DNA of 58,794 nt from Oleiagrimonas sp035690885 (GTDB lineage: Bacteria; Pseudomonadota; Gammaproteobacteria; Xanthomonadales; Rhodanobacteraceae): the NCBI GenBank assembly GCA_035690885.1, contig DASSKC010000092.1, forward strand, positions 1-58,794. Reading direction: 5' to 3'. Shown piece after piece: positions 1-8,367 of the stretch (position 1 is its first letter; each line of letters starts with the position of its first letter). The translations under genes and the position numbers were made by a program. The notes under the pieces were generated by a model that saw only the letters and a program-made list of their open reading frames with translations, ran no database searches and had not been told where the DNA came from.

Positions 1-1
1 C

Positions 2-232
2 ACGGTCATCGACGGACCATTCGCCGAGAGCAAGGAGTTGGTCTGCGGCTTCTGGTTGTGGCAAGTGCGCTCGATGGACGAGGCCATCGAGTGGATCAAG
101 CGCGCGCCGTTCGACGGGGGTGCGGAAATCGAGCTGCGCCCAGTGTTCGAACTGGAGGATTTCGGCGAAGCGGCCACGCCCGAAGTCCGCGAGCATGAAA
201 CGCGTTTGCGCGACAAGATCGCCAACCGGTGA
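2..232 (+). CDS. YCII-related (DGPF) protein, 5' end cut by window
   Basis: Only the C-terminal ~76 residues are present; the reading frame is open to base 2, so the gene starts upstream of the window. The visible part begins with T-V-I-D-G-P-F-A-E-S-K-E, the conserved DGPF motif of the YCII-related family, followed by the usual alpha/beta region (W-x-K-R-A-P-F) and an acidic tail. YCII proteins are small dimeric alpha/beta folds of unclear biochemistry. A second YCII gene lies at 2030, and both flank an ECF42-type sigma factor. That co-occurrence is a known hallmark of ECF42, so this protein is probably part of that regulon or module. Family assignment is firm; function is unknown. Confidence 0.85.
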   Translation, partial: TVIDGPFAESKELVCGFWLWQVRSMDEAIEWIKRAPFDGGAEIELRPVFELEDFGEAATPEVREHETRLRDKIANR

Positions 233-274
233 GCGCAATCTTGCAACCCGACGCTACCCATCAGGTGCCTGTAC

Positions 275-733
275 ATGAACACTCCGTCGACAACCATCTC
301 GCCCGCCGCACGCTGGACCGGTCGCTTGTTGAGCGCGCTGGTGATCGTGTTCCTGCTGCTTGATGCGGCCATCAAACTGGCCGCGCTACCGGTGGTGACG
401 CAGACGCTGGTGGATCTGGGCTACCCGGATAGCGCGGGCCTGGCGCGCGGGCTGGGCGTGCTCACGCTGGCTTGCGTGCTGCTGTACGCCTACCCGCGTA
501 CCGCCGTGCTCGGCGCGGTGCTGCTCACCGGCTTGCTCGGTGGCGCCATGGCCACGCATTTGCGTGCCGGCAGTCCGGTCTTCAGCCACTTCCTGTTCGG
601 TGCCTACCTCGGACTCATCGCATGGGGTGGCCTGTACCTGCGTGATCCACGTCTGCGCGCCCTGTTGCCATGGCAACGGCACATGGCTTCGGAACCCGAG
701 CATGCACCGACACTTGCACCGGCCACAAAGTGA
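275..733 (+). CDS. DoxX-like small membrane protein
   Basis: 152 residues with about four hydrophobic segments (roughly residues 17-38, 57-75, 80-95 and 105-122) and a basic C-terminal tail. Spacing and the R-x-x-x-A-L-V-I-V-F-L-L-L-D start of the first helix fit the DoxX-like family, inner-membrane proteins with poorly defined roles. It sits 42 bases after the YCII gene and 17 bases before the sigma factor, all on the plus strand, so it is probably in the same transcript. DoxX-like proteins are often found near YCII and ECF genes, but no specific function can be read from the sequence. Confidence 0.75.
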   Translation: MNTPSTTISPAARWTGRLLSALVIVFLLLDAAIKLAALPVVTQTLVDLGYPDSAGLARGLGVLTLACVLLYAYPRTAVLGAVLLTGLLGGAMATHLRAGSPVFSHFLFGAYLGLIAWGGLYLRDPRLRALLPWQRHMASEPEHAPTLAPATK

Positions 734-750
734 TGCTGTGATCGGCCGTC

Positions 751-2013
751 ATGACGACGGTCGACACCCACCGCACCATCGAAACGGTCTGGAAGATCGA
801 GGCGCCGCGCCTGATCGCAGGCTTGGCGCGCATGCTGCACGACGTCGGCCAGGCCGAGGACCTGGCGCAGGAAGCGCTGGTCACCGCGCTGGAACGCTGG
901 CCGCGCGACGGCGTGCCCGACAACCCCGGCGCGTGGCTGATGACCACGGCCAAGCGCCGCGCCATCGACCTGATGCGTCACCAGCGCATGCGCGGCGACA
1001 AGCGCGACGCGCTTGCGCACGAGCTTGAGGCCGAAGCCATGGCACACGCCCCCGACGATGCCGACGCGCTCGATGACGACATCGGTGACGACCTGCTGCG
1101 GCTGATCTTCACCGCCTGCCATCCGGTGCTTGGCCGCGACATGCAGGTGGCCCTGACCTTGCGCATGCTGGGCGGCCTGAGCACGCCGGAGATCGCCCGC
1201 GCCTTTTTGGTGCCCGAGGCGACCGTGGCGCAGCGCATCGTGCGTGCCAAGCGCACGCTGGCCAGAAAACAGGTGCCGTTCGAAGTGCCGCGTGGTGAGG
1301 AGTTGGCGCCACGTCTGGCCAGCGTGCTGGAGGTGGTCTACCTGATCTTCAACGAAGGCTACGCCGCCACCGCCGGCGACGACTGGGCACGCCCGGCCTT
1401 GTGCGAGGAGGCCATGCGCCTGGGCCGCGTACTGGCAGGCCTGGCACCGCGCGAAGCGGAAGTACACGCGCTGCTCGCGCTGATGGAAATCCAGGCCTCG
1501 CGCCTGCACGCGCGCACCGCCGCCGACGGCACGCCGATCCTGCTCGCCGATCAGGACCGTTCACGTTGGGACCGCCTGCTGATCCAACGCGGGCTGGCCG
1601 CGCTGGAGCGCGCGCAAAAACTGGGCGGTGCCGACGGCAACTACGCCTTGCAGGCTGCCATCGCCGCCTGCCATGCCCGCGCCGTGCACGCCGAAGACAC
1701 CGACTGGACGCGCATGGCTGCCTTGTATGCGCGCCTGGCCGCGGTGACCCGATCACCGGTGGTCGAACTCAATCGCGCCGTCGCGGTGTCGATGGCCGAG
1801 GGCCCCGAGGCTGGATTGGCACTGGTCGATGCCTTGCGCGACGAGCATGCATTGGCTCGGTACCATTTGCTGCCCAGCGTGCGCGGCGACCTGCTGTACA
1901 AGCTAGGTCGGTACGAAGAGGCGCGCGCGGAGTTCGAACGTGCGGCGGCGCTGGCCGGCAACGCACGCGAAGTCACCTTCCTGCACGAACGCGCTGCCGC
2001 ATGCAACAACTAA
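751..2013 (+). CDS. ECF42-type RNA polymerase sigma factor with C-terminal TPR-like extension
   Basis: 420 residues, about twice the length of a normal ECF sigma factor. Region sigma2 is at residues ~15-85 (E-D-L-A-Q-E-A-L-V-T-A-L-E-R-W-P) and sigma4 at ~125-185 (helix-turn-helix L-S-T-P-E-I-A-R-A-F-L-V-P-E-A-T-V-A-Q-R). The conserved post-sigma4 segment V-Y-L-I-F-N-E-G-Y follows at ~197-205. The remaining ~210 residues are helical and end in a TPR-like unit (Y-E-E-A-R-A-E-F-E-R-A-A-A-L). This layout, with DGPF/YCII genes on both sides and no anti-sigma gene, is the published description of group ECF42. In that group the C-terminal extension is thought to control activity in place of an anti-sigma factor. 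Start codon ATG at 751; no strong Shine-Dalgarno is evident. Confidence 0.9.
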   Translation: MTTVDTHRTIETVWKIEAPRLIAGLARMLHDVGQAEDLAQEALVTALERWPRDGVPDNPGAWLMTTAKRRAIDLMRHQRMRGDKRDALAHELEAEAMAHAPDDADALDDDIGDDLLRLIFTACHPVLGRDMQVALTLRMLGGLSTPEIARAFLVPEATVAQRIVRAKRTLARKQVPFEVPRGEELAPRLASVLEVVYLIFNEGYAATAGDDWARPALCEEAMRLGRVLAGLAPREAEVHALLALMEIQASRLHARTAADGTPILLADQDRSRWDRLLIQRGLAALERAQKLGGADGNYALQAAIAACHARAVHAEDTDWTRMAALYARLAAVTRSPVVELNRAVAVSMAEGPEAGLALVDALRDEHALARYHLLPSVRGDLLYKLGRYEEARAEFERAAALAGNAREVTFLHERAAACNN

Positions 2014-2029
2014 TCACTGGAGAATAATC

Positions 2030-2386
2030 ATGGCCTACATGTTGTTTGTGGTCGAGCCGCGCGGTCAGCGCGAGGCACGTACCGACACCGAAGGCCGCGA
2101 AGCCTACGCGACGATGGAGGCCTATGCCGAGCAGCTGAAGGCGCGCGACGTGTTGCGTGCGTATTCGTCGTTGCGTGGCGATGCCGAGGGACAGCGTGTG
2201 CAAACCCGTGCCGGCAAGCGTCAGCTGCGTGATGGCCCGTTTGCCGAGGCGCGCGAAATGATCGGCGGTTTTTTCCTGCTCGATTGCGCCACGCGCGAGG
2301 AGGCGCTGGAGCTGGCCGCATTGTGTCCGGCAGCCGAATGGGCCAGCGTCGAGGTGCGCGAAACCGGGCCGTGCTATTTGCGTTAA
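2030..2386 (+). CDS. YCII-related (DGPF) domain protein
   Basis: 118 residues. The start is ATG at 2030 because GGAG lies seven bases upstream, 16 bases after the sigma factor stop; the frame is open further upstream, but there it overlaps the sigma gene. It contains R-D-G-P-F-A-E (about residues 67-73), the family signature, and then G-G-F-F-L-L-D, the usual core strand. It is probably co-transcribed with the sigma factor, as in other ECF42 loci. Its stop codon overlaps the opposing glutathione transferase stop in a shared TTAA (2383-2386), so the two genes converge with no intergenic space or terminator. Confidence 0.9.
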   Translation: MAYMLFVVEPRGQREARTDTEGREAYATMEAYAEQLKARDVLRAYSSLRGDAEGQRVQTRAGKRQLRDGPFAEAREMIGGFFLLDCATREEALELAALCPAAEWASVEVRETGPCYLR

Positions 2387-3042
2387 TCGCGATCCGGCGC
2401 ACCCAACGGGAAAAACGAACGGTAAGGACGGCCGCCGTCCACGCAACGTGCCATCGAGGGCCGCGCAAGCAGTCGTGCGCGATAGGCGTGCACGTGTTCG
2501 AACCGCTTGTCGATGGCGTGCGTCCAGTCGGCGTAGAACAGCGCCGGTGCCGCCGCGCAATCGGCCATGCCGAGCGCATCGCCCGCGGCCCATTCGCGCC
2601 CGGTCATGTGTCGGTCGAGCCATGCGTAAGCCGTGTCCAGTCTGTGACGCGCCTGTGCCACGCCGTACGGGTCACGGTAGGCTTCCGGTCGCAGTTGGTT
2701 GTACACGATCGATGCCTGCGGCGTGGCAATGTAGTTGTCGAAAAAGCAGTCGAGCATGCGCACGTCCAGCGCCAGGTCCGGATCATCGGGAATCAGCCGT
2801 ACCGGGCCGGGATGATGCGCGTCGAGGTATTCAATGATGCAGGTTGCCTCCATGACCTGCCGCTCGCCATCGACCAGCAGCGGGAAGCGCTCGAGCGGCC
2901 AGCGCTCGGCAAAGTCGGCGTAGGTGTCCGGATGCTCCGGCGACAGGTTCAGGAAGTCGAAATCCGTGGCGTTCTCGTACAATGCCATCAACACCTTCTG
3001 GGTGTAGGACGAGAACGGGTGACCGTAGATTTTCAGGGGCAT
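2383..3042 (-). CDS. Glutathione S-transferase family protein
   Basis: 219 residues from an ATG at 3042 with GGAG just upstream. An upstream in-frame ATG at 3123 would add 27 residues unlike the family. The N-terminal thioredoxin-like domain (1-80) has P-x-S-S-Y-T-Q-K near the active site and the glutathione-binding V-M-E-A-T-C-I-I-E-Y-L, equivalent to the usual E-S-x-x-I. The C-terminal helical domain (90-205) carries the N-capping G-D-A-L-G-M-A-D-C motif. The role is probably glutathione conjugation or peroxide detoxification in the cytoplasm; the substrate cannot be predicted. The gene is monocistronic and convergent with the YCII gene. Confidence 0.88.
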   Translation of the reverse strand: MPLKIYGHPFSSYTQKVLMALYENATDFDFLNLSPEHPDTYADFAERWPLERFPLLVDGERQVMEATCIIEYLDAHHPGPVRLIPDDPDLALDVRMLDCFFDNYIATPQASIVYNQLRPEAYRDPYGVAQARHRLDTAYAWLDRHMTGREWAAGDALGMADCAAAPALFYADWTHAIDKRFEHVHAYRARLLARPSMARCVDGGRPYRSFFPLGAPDRD

Positions 3043-3194
3043 GGCTGGCTCCGTTTCAAAGGGATCGTGCCGTGACGACGATCCGGGGTCACTAGAATCG
3101 ACACTCAGAGAATCCTCAAGCACATGCGATCAGCCGGGCCGGACATGCCCGATCGCATGTTCGCTCCATGTCCCATTGGTTGCATAGTGGCCGC

Positions 3195-3851
3195 ATGAAC
3201 ATCACCAACCTGACGCCGCGCCAGCAGTTGCATGCCGGGCGCATGCCTTTGCGCATGGTCAACCTGTACAGCGGGTTGACCCTGTATGCGCTGGCTGAGG
3301 CGCTGATCATCCGGGCCAACCTCGGCGTCGATCCGTGGGGCGTGTTTCATCTGGGTCTGGCGGCCATGGCGAACCTGTCGGTCGGCACCATCGTGATCCT
3401 GGTGGGTGCGGTGGTGTTGCTGGGCTGGATTCCGCTTCGGCAGTGGCCGGGCCTCGGCACGGTGTCCAACGCGATCTGGATTGGCCTCGCGATGGACATG
3501 TTCCTGTCGGTGATTCCCGTCATGCACCATCTGCCGGCGCAGATTGCCATGCTGATCGCGGCCGTCGTTCTGTGCGGTCTGGCCGGGGCCTTGTACATCG
3601 GCAGCCATTTTGGTCCCGGACCGCGTGACGGCCTGATGACCGGCATCCATCTGCGCACCGGCTTGTCCATCCGTGCGGTCCGCACCACGCTGGAGTTGAG
3701 CGTGCTTGGCATTGGTTGGATGCTGGGTGGCCCGGTCGGTGTGGGGACAGTGGTCTACGCGTTGTTGATCGGACCGATGACGCAGTTCTTTTTTCGCTAC
3801 GTCACCGTCAAGCTGCCAGAGCGCGCACCTGCAGCCGCCGTGTCGGGTTGA
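3195..3851 (+). CDS. YczE/YyaS/YitT-family membrane protein
   Basis: 218 residues with five or so membrane segments. The segment after residue 20 (N-L-Y-S-G-L-T-L-Y-A-L-A-E-A-L with L-G-V-D-P-W-G-V-F-H) is characteristic of YczE-like membrane proteins, and G-P-R-D-G-L-M-T-G is the other conserved loop. An alternative ATG at 3168 would add nine residues; neither start has a strong ribosome binding site. The last 55 bases overlap antisense with the 3' end of the ArsR-type regulator gene. The convergent pair could be functionally linked, but nothing in the sequence shows this. Substrate unknown. Confidence 0.8.
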   Translation: MNITNLTPRQQLHAGRMPLRMVNLYSGLTLYALAEALIIRANLGVDPWGVFHLGLAAMANLSVGTIVILVGAVVLLGWIPLRQWPGLGTVSNAIWIGLAMDMFLSVIPVMHHLPAQIAMLIAAVVLCGLAGALYIGSHFGPGPRDGLMTGIHLRTGLSIRAVRTTLELSVLGIGWMLGGPVGVGTVVYALLIGPMTQFFFRYVTVKLPERAPAAAVSG

Positions 3852-4543
3852 TGTGCGGCGATCAGCGCGACGTCGATCCCGAAGGTGGACCGGAAACCGC
3901 GTTCGCCGGCGCGGGTCACGCTGATGGCACGGCTGTCCAGATGTGCGCGGACCCAGCCCAGTTCGAGCAAGCGCTTGTGCATGGCGTTGCCGAGCGGGCC
4001 GGCCAGATGTTCGCGGCGCTCGCTCCAGTCGACCAGACACACGCGTGACCACGGATGTTTGCGAAACCTGCCTGCATCCAGTCCCAGCGTATCGAGAAGC
4101 GCCAAGCCGGTCGCGGTGATCCGTGCGGTGTCGTCGGCCAGTTCGATCTGACCGGCTGCGCGCATGGCGTCGCACATGGCCACGCCGAGGCGCCCGGCAA
4201 GGTGCTTGTAGCAAGTGCGCGCGCGTTGCAGCGCGGGGTCGACATGCGAGCGGGTCGGTGGCGCGCTTGCCGATGCCACCACCATGATCGCTTCGAGCAT
4301 GTCGGCCACTTGCGGTGAGGCGATGCGGTAGTAGCGATGGCGACCCTGACGGATGCAGGTGAGCAAGCCGGCTTGCGTCATCGCCGCCAGATGCGCGCTG
4401 GCGGTGGACGCGGACACGCCGGCGCTGGCCGCCAGTTCGCCAGCCGGCAGTGCACGACCGTCGCCCAGCGCCAGCAGGAAGTTGGCGCGGCTCGGGTCGC
4501 CCACCAGACGGGCGATATCGGAAACGGGGACGCTTTCGGTCAT
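3797..4543 (-). CDS. ArsR-family winged-helix transcriptional regulator with long C-terminal domain
   Basis: 248 residues. The N-terminal ~85 residues form an ArsR-type winged helix: D-P-S-R-A-N-F-L-L-A-L, then the recognition region S-A-S-T-A-S-A-H-L-A-A-M-T-Q-A-G-L-L and the wing R-Q-G-R-H-R-Y-Y-R-I-A. The following ~160 residues include three cysteines and W-S-E-R-R-E-H-L-A-G-P-L-G, a pattern seen in long ArsR-like regulators whose effector is unknown. The classic metal site C-x-C in helix 3 is absent, so metal sensing is unlikely. It faces the YczE-like gene tail to tail and overlaps it by 55 bases. Confidence 0.85.
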   Translation of the reverse strand: MTESVPVSDIARLVGDPSRANFLLALGDGRALPAGELAASAGVSASTASAHLAAMTQAGLLTCIRQGRHRYYRIASPQVADMLEAIMVVASASAPPTRSHVDPALQRARTCYKHLAGRLGVAMCDAMRAAGQIELADDTARITATGLALLDTLGLDAGRFRKHPWSRVCLVDWSERREHLAGPLGNAMHKRLLELGWVRAHLDSRAISVTRAGERGFRSTFGIDVALIAAHQPDTAAAGARSGSLTVT

Positions 4544-4828
4544 GGCCCATGATTATCCCACGGGTAGCGCGGACGCTTCGGTGCCCGGCGAAGTGTCGGC
4601 GCTGCGGGCGGGACACAATGCGGGCCGCACGACAACCCTCGGAGTCCGTCATGAATGCGATCCGGGCAGCACGGGTCGCTGATACGAGCGCGGCGTTGAT
4701 CGGCGAGTCGCTACGCGACACGTGGTGTCAACTGCGGCAGTATGTGCACACGGAGCACGTATGTGCTATCGGCGGGGCGAAATGCCCTGCAGGATCGACT
4801 CCATCGTCCCCGAACGGAGCGGCTCGCC

Positions 4829-6727
4829 ATGGGTTCATCGTTGCGCCAGTATCTGTTCCCCCTGCTTTGCGTGCTGGGGGCAGGCGCGCCGTGTTCGGTG
4901 CGGGCCGTGCCGGCGGCCACCCCGACGCCCGCCGAGATCGTGCTCAAGCAAGTGCGGCAGGCCTACGGCGGCGAGCGCTGGGCACGTGCGGGTGCGCTGC
5001 TGGCGCGCGGTACCGAAAGCCGTGACGGTCTGTCGGGACCGTTGACCGAAGCGGTCGATTTGCGCACCGGGTTTCATGCGGTGCATGTCGACAACGGCCT
5101 GTTTCCCACCGCCCGCGGTTGCGACGCGGGCGGCTGCTGGCGTCTCGGGGCATCGGGCATCGTGCATGGCTACGATTCGGCCGAGGCGGCGCGCACGGCC
5201 GTCACCCACAACTGGCTGGCGCGTTTCGGCTACCTGCGAGCGCACGAGGACTCGACGTTCTATCGCCGCCTGCCCGATGTGCGCAGCGGCGGCAAGCGCT
5301 ACCTGCGCCTGCAGGCCATTCCCGCCGGTGGCAAGAACGTGACCTTGTGGATCGACCCGGCCACGTACCGGTTGGCGCGTGCCACGTGGCATGAATCGTT
5401 CGTCATCGCCACCGAGCGTTATGCCGACTACCGCCTGGTGGGCGGCTTGTGGCTGCCGTTCCGCGTCACCGATTCGTCACGCACGCTGACCGGTGCCGGT
5501 GACAGTCCGAGCGTCGATGTCATCACCACGTACCAGGTGCTTGGCCGGTTGCCTGTCGGGGCCCTGCAGCGCCCCGACCGAACCGTGCGTGACGTGACGA
5601 TGGCGCATGGGGCCACCCGTGCGGTGACCCCGTTGTTGCTCGATGGTGGGGCGTTGCTGATCGAGGCCAGCATCAACGACAGCGGGCCGTACCTGTTCAT
5701 CCTCGACACCGGCGGCCACGCCGTGCTTACCCGCCACACGGCGGCCGAGCTGGGACTGACCGCGCGCGGCAAGGGCACCAGTACCGGGGCCGGGCCGGGT
5801 GACATGAGCCTGGCCTTCACCAAAGTCGCGCACCTGACCATCGGCAACGCCGACATCCGTGACCAGGTGTTCATGGTCATGCCCATTCCGTACTCGTTCT
5901 ACGAGCGCGGGCGACGGCGTCCCATCGCCGGCATTCTCGGGCTGGAAGTTTTCCAGCGCTTTGCGGTGACCATCGACTACGACGATCAGCAGGTGGTACT
6001 GCAACCGTATGACCACGGTGCGACGCCGCCACCGGGCAAGGGCGCGGCCCTGCCGTTGTCATTCACCAACGACATGCCGCTGATCCACGCCACGCTGGAC
6101 GGCCGCCGCGGCGTGTTCGGCATCGACACCGGCAATGGCGGGCACACGCTGGTATTTCCGCAATGGGCGGCGCGCACGGGTTTGTTCGCGCGCTATGCCA
6201 AAGGCTCGCTGCTGCCCACCGGCGGCCTCGGCGGCCGGTACATGTCGCGTCTGTCGCATGCGCACGCGTTGCAGCTCGGACATGTGCGCGTGACCCGCCT
6301 GCTGATCCAGTTGACGCGCGCCGATGCCGGGGCCACCGGCAACCCCAGCGAGGCGGGCAACATCGGCGAGGACATCCTGTCGCGCTTCAACCTGCATTTC
6401 GACTATCGCCGTCGACGCATGTACCTGGCGCCGCGCGCGCAGCCGCATGTCGAGCACTTCGCGGCGGCCGGCATGACCGTGACCAAGCTGGAAAGCTATC
6501 CCGATCGCTTCTTCGTCGGTTGGGTCTTGCCCGGTGGCCCGGCGGCCAAAGTCGGGATACGGCCCGGTGACGCGTTCGTCAAGGTCAACCATCGACCGGT
6601 CGAGCGGATGAGCGGCCTGGAGTTTCGCGAGCTGAGCCGCGGCCAGCCGGCCGGAACCCGCCTGTATCTGCGCTACGTCGACGGCACCCCGGTCAATATC
6701 GTGATGCGTGACGTCGCGCAGCAATGA
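4829..6727 (+). CDS. Secreted retropepsin-like aspartyl protease with two DTG motifs and PDZ domain
   Basis: 632 residues from ATG 4829, which has GGAG upstream and gives a clean signal peptide (about 1-28). A frame-open upstream extension to 4742 is rejected because it would bury the signal peptide. Residues ~30-240 are an outer-membrane lipoprotein-carrier-like beta region. Two aspartyl-protease half-domains follow, with catalytic D-T-G near Asp293 (F-I-L-D-T-G-G-H-A) and Asp433 (G-I-D-T-G-N-G-G-H). The last ~70 residues are PDZ-like (L-P-G-G-P-A-A-K-V-G-I-R-P-G-D). Both lobes on one chain resemble eukaryotic pepsin organisation built from retropepsin-like units. The protein is probably periplasmic; its substrate is unknown. 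Confidence 0.85.
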   Translation: MGSSLRQYLFPLLCVLGAGAPCSVRAVPAATPTPAEIVLKQVRQAYGGERWARAGALLARGTESRDGLSGPLTEAVDLRTGFHAVHVDNGLFPTARGCDAGGCWRLGASGIVHGYDSAEAARTAVTHNWLARFGYLRAHEDSTFYRRLPDVRSGGKRYLRLQAIPAGGKNVTLWIDPATYRLARATWHESFVIATERYADYRLVGGLWLPFRVTDSSRTLTGAGDSPSVDVITTYQVLGRLPVGALQRPDRTVRDVTMAHGATRAVTPLLLDGGALLIEASINDSGPYLFILDTGGHAVLTRHTAAELGLTARGKGTSTGAGPGDMSLAFTKVAHLTIGNADIRDQVFMVMPIPYSFYERGRRRPIAGILGLEVFQRFAVTIDYDDQQVVLQPYDHGATPPPGKGAALPLSFTNDMPLIHATLDGRRGVFGIDTGNGGHTLVFPQWAARTGLFARYAKGSLLPTGGLGGRYMSRLSHAHALQLGHVRVTRLLIQLTRADAGATGNPSEAGNIGEDILSRFNLHFDYRRRRMYLAPRAQPHVEHFAAAGMTVTKLESYPDRFFVGWVLPGGPAAKVGIRPGDAFVKVNHRPVERMSGLEFRELSRGQPAGTRLYLRYVDGTPVNIVMRDVAQQ

Positions 6728-7037
6728 GAGAGCTGATGCGCGTCTTTGGATCGTGCGTGCCTTGTGCCCCGTGCCTCGTTCACGAGGTGATGCACGGTCA
6801 TGGTGCGCTATAGTCGCCTCGTGATCCGGGCGCTTGCCGGCAAAGAGAACCGCCTGTCCAGGGCGGCGGTCCGGCGAGCTTTCGCGGCATCACTTTTGTT
6901 ATCGGTGTTGACCGGACAACCTTGCAGGGAATCACCTCGCGTTGGTACCGCACGACTTGCGCGCACGTCACATGGCCGTGACCGACATGCATGGCGCCAT
7001 CGCGCGCTCTGGTACCCCATTTCGCAGAGGATCGATC
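6728..7037. other. Gene-free stretch between aspartyl protease and P1 peptidase
   Basis: 310 bases with no convincing gene. A short hairpin-capable sequence (CCTCG-TTCA-CGAGG, 6772-6785) lacks a T-run, so it is at best a weak termination signal. Promoter elements for the downstream peptidase should lie here, but none matches consensus well. The only clear signal is the AGAGG ribosome binding site just before 7038. Confidence 0.5.
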
Positions 7038-8189
7038 ATGAATTTCCGTTTCCCCGTTGTCGTGCTGGCCGTGTTGGCATTCGGCCTGGCTCCGCTTTGC
7101 GCGCATGCGCAGCACAAGAATTTGCGTGCCTACGGCATCGACATCGGCGTATTGCAGCCGGGCCAGTGGAACGCCATCACCGACGTGCCCGGCGTGACCG
7201 TGGGCCAGAAGACCATCATCAAGGGCGATGACATCCGTACCGGCGTGACCGCGATCATTCCGCATCCGGGCAACATCTTTCAGGACAAGGTGCCGGCCGC
7301 GGCGTATGTCGGTAACGGTTTCGGCAAGCTGATGGGCGCCACGCAGATCAAGGAGCTGGGCCAGATCGAGACGCCGATCATTCTGACCAACACGCTCAGC
7401 GTGCCGACGGCGGCCAATGCGCTGATCGGTTACGTGTTGTCGCGTCCGGGCAACGAGACCGTGCGCTCGGTCAACCCGGTCGTCGGCGAGACCAATGACG
7501 GCTACCTCAATGACATCCGCGGGCGTCATGTCACCGAGCAAGACGTGCTGGACGCGATCAAGGCCGCGCACAGTGGCTCGATCAAGCAGGGTGATGTCGG
7601 TGCCGGCACCGGCACCGTGGCGCTCGGCTTCAAGGGCGGCATCGGCACGGCCTCGCGCAAGTTGCCCGAGTCGATGGGTGGCTACACCGTGGGCGTGCTG
7701 GTGCAGACCAACTTCGGCGGCGTGCTGCGCGTGGACGGCCTGCCCGTGGGCAAGATGCTGCATACCTACTACATGAGCGATGACATCAACTATTCGCCGG
7801 ATGGTTCGTGCATGATCGTGGTGGCGACCGATGCACCGCTGAACTCGCGCAACCTCGAGCGCATCGCCAAACGCGCCATGCTCGGCCTGGCCCGCACCGG
7901 CGGCATCGCGTCCAACGGCAGCGGCGATTACGCCATTGCGTTTTCCACCAGCAAGAAGGTGCGCATGGCCTACCAGTCGGACAACGATTTGCGCCAGACC
8001 ACGGTGATGCGCAACGACGCGATGTCGCCGCTGTTCATGGCCACCATCGAGGCGACCGAAGAGGCCATTATCAACTCGTTGTTCAATGCCGCCACCATGA
8101 CCGGGCGCGACGGTCACACGGTCAAGGCGCTGCCGGTCAAGAAGGTCGTGCGGATGCTCAAACAGCACGGTTATCCGGTCGTGGACTGA
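7038..8189 (+). CDS. P1-family (DmpA/BapA-type) N-terminal nucleophile peptidase
   Basis: 383 residues with AGAGG seven bases before ATG 7038. A signal peptide ends near residue 24 (A-H-A before Q-H-K-N), so the enzyme is exported to the periplasm. The N-terminal G-x-W-N-A-I-T-D-V-P-G-V-x-V-G-Q is diagnostic of the P1 family. In that family the precursor autocleaves before a Ser nucleophile; here this is probably Gly256-Ser257 in D-G-S-C-M-I-V-V-A-T-D-A-P-L. The downstream G-L-A-R-T-G-G-I-A-S-N-G-S-G-D-Y is also conserved. Members release D- or beta-amino acids, or L-amino-acid amides; the substrate here is unknown. Confidence 0.9.
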   Translation: MNFRFPVVVLAVLAFGLAPLCAHAQHKNLRAYGIDIGVLQPGQWNAITDVPGVTVGQKTIIKGDDIRTGVTAIIPHPGNIFQDKVPAAAYVGNGFGKLMGATQIKELGQIETPIILTNTLSVPTAANALIGYVLSRPGNETVRSVNPVVGETNDGYLNDIRGRHVTEQDVLDAIKAAHSGSIKQGDVGAGTGTVALGFKGGIGTASRKLPESMGGYTVGVLVQTNFGGVLRVDGLPVGKMLHTYYMSDDINYSPDGSCMIVVATDAPLNSRNLERIAKRAMLGLARTGGIASNGSGDYAIAFSTSKKVRMAYQSDNDLRQTTVMRNDAMSPLFMATIEATEEAIINSLFNAATMTGRDGHTVKALPVKKVVRMLKQHGYPVVD

Positions 8190-8228
8190 GCGTTTGGTGT
8201 CTGGCGCATCTGACGATCGAACACGAGC

Positions 8229-8311
8229 GTAGGTCGGGTTGGCTTCATCAACCCGACGTGGCGTAACGCGACATCGGCATCGAATTACGCCTGCGGCTCA
8301 ACTCGACCTAC
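8229..8311. repeat. REP-like repeat, family A (bipartite copy)
   Basis: Two hairpin modules back to back: GTAGGTCGGGTTGGCTTCAT continuing to CAACCCGAC, then a second module ending in CTGCGGCTCAACTCGACCTAC. The same bipartite unit recurs at 44765-44847 and, inverted, at 50379-50462. It lies between the P1 peptidase and algZ and is probably mobilised by the RAYT at 15229. Confidence 0.85.
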
Positions 8312-8367
8312 GCCATTGCATTAACCGGGTCGCTTTTTCGTCGCGCGACCTGGGCCATACTGCGCGC

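Noticed and set aside
6798..8168. 456-codon open frame antisense to the P1 peptidase gene
   Set aside because: Shadow frame; the sense frame has signal peptide, family motifs and a good ribosome binding site.
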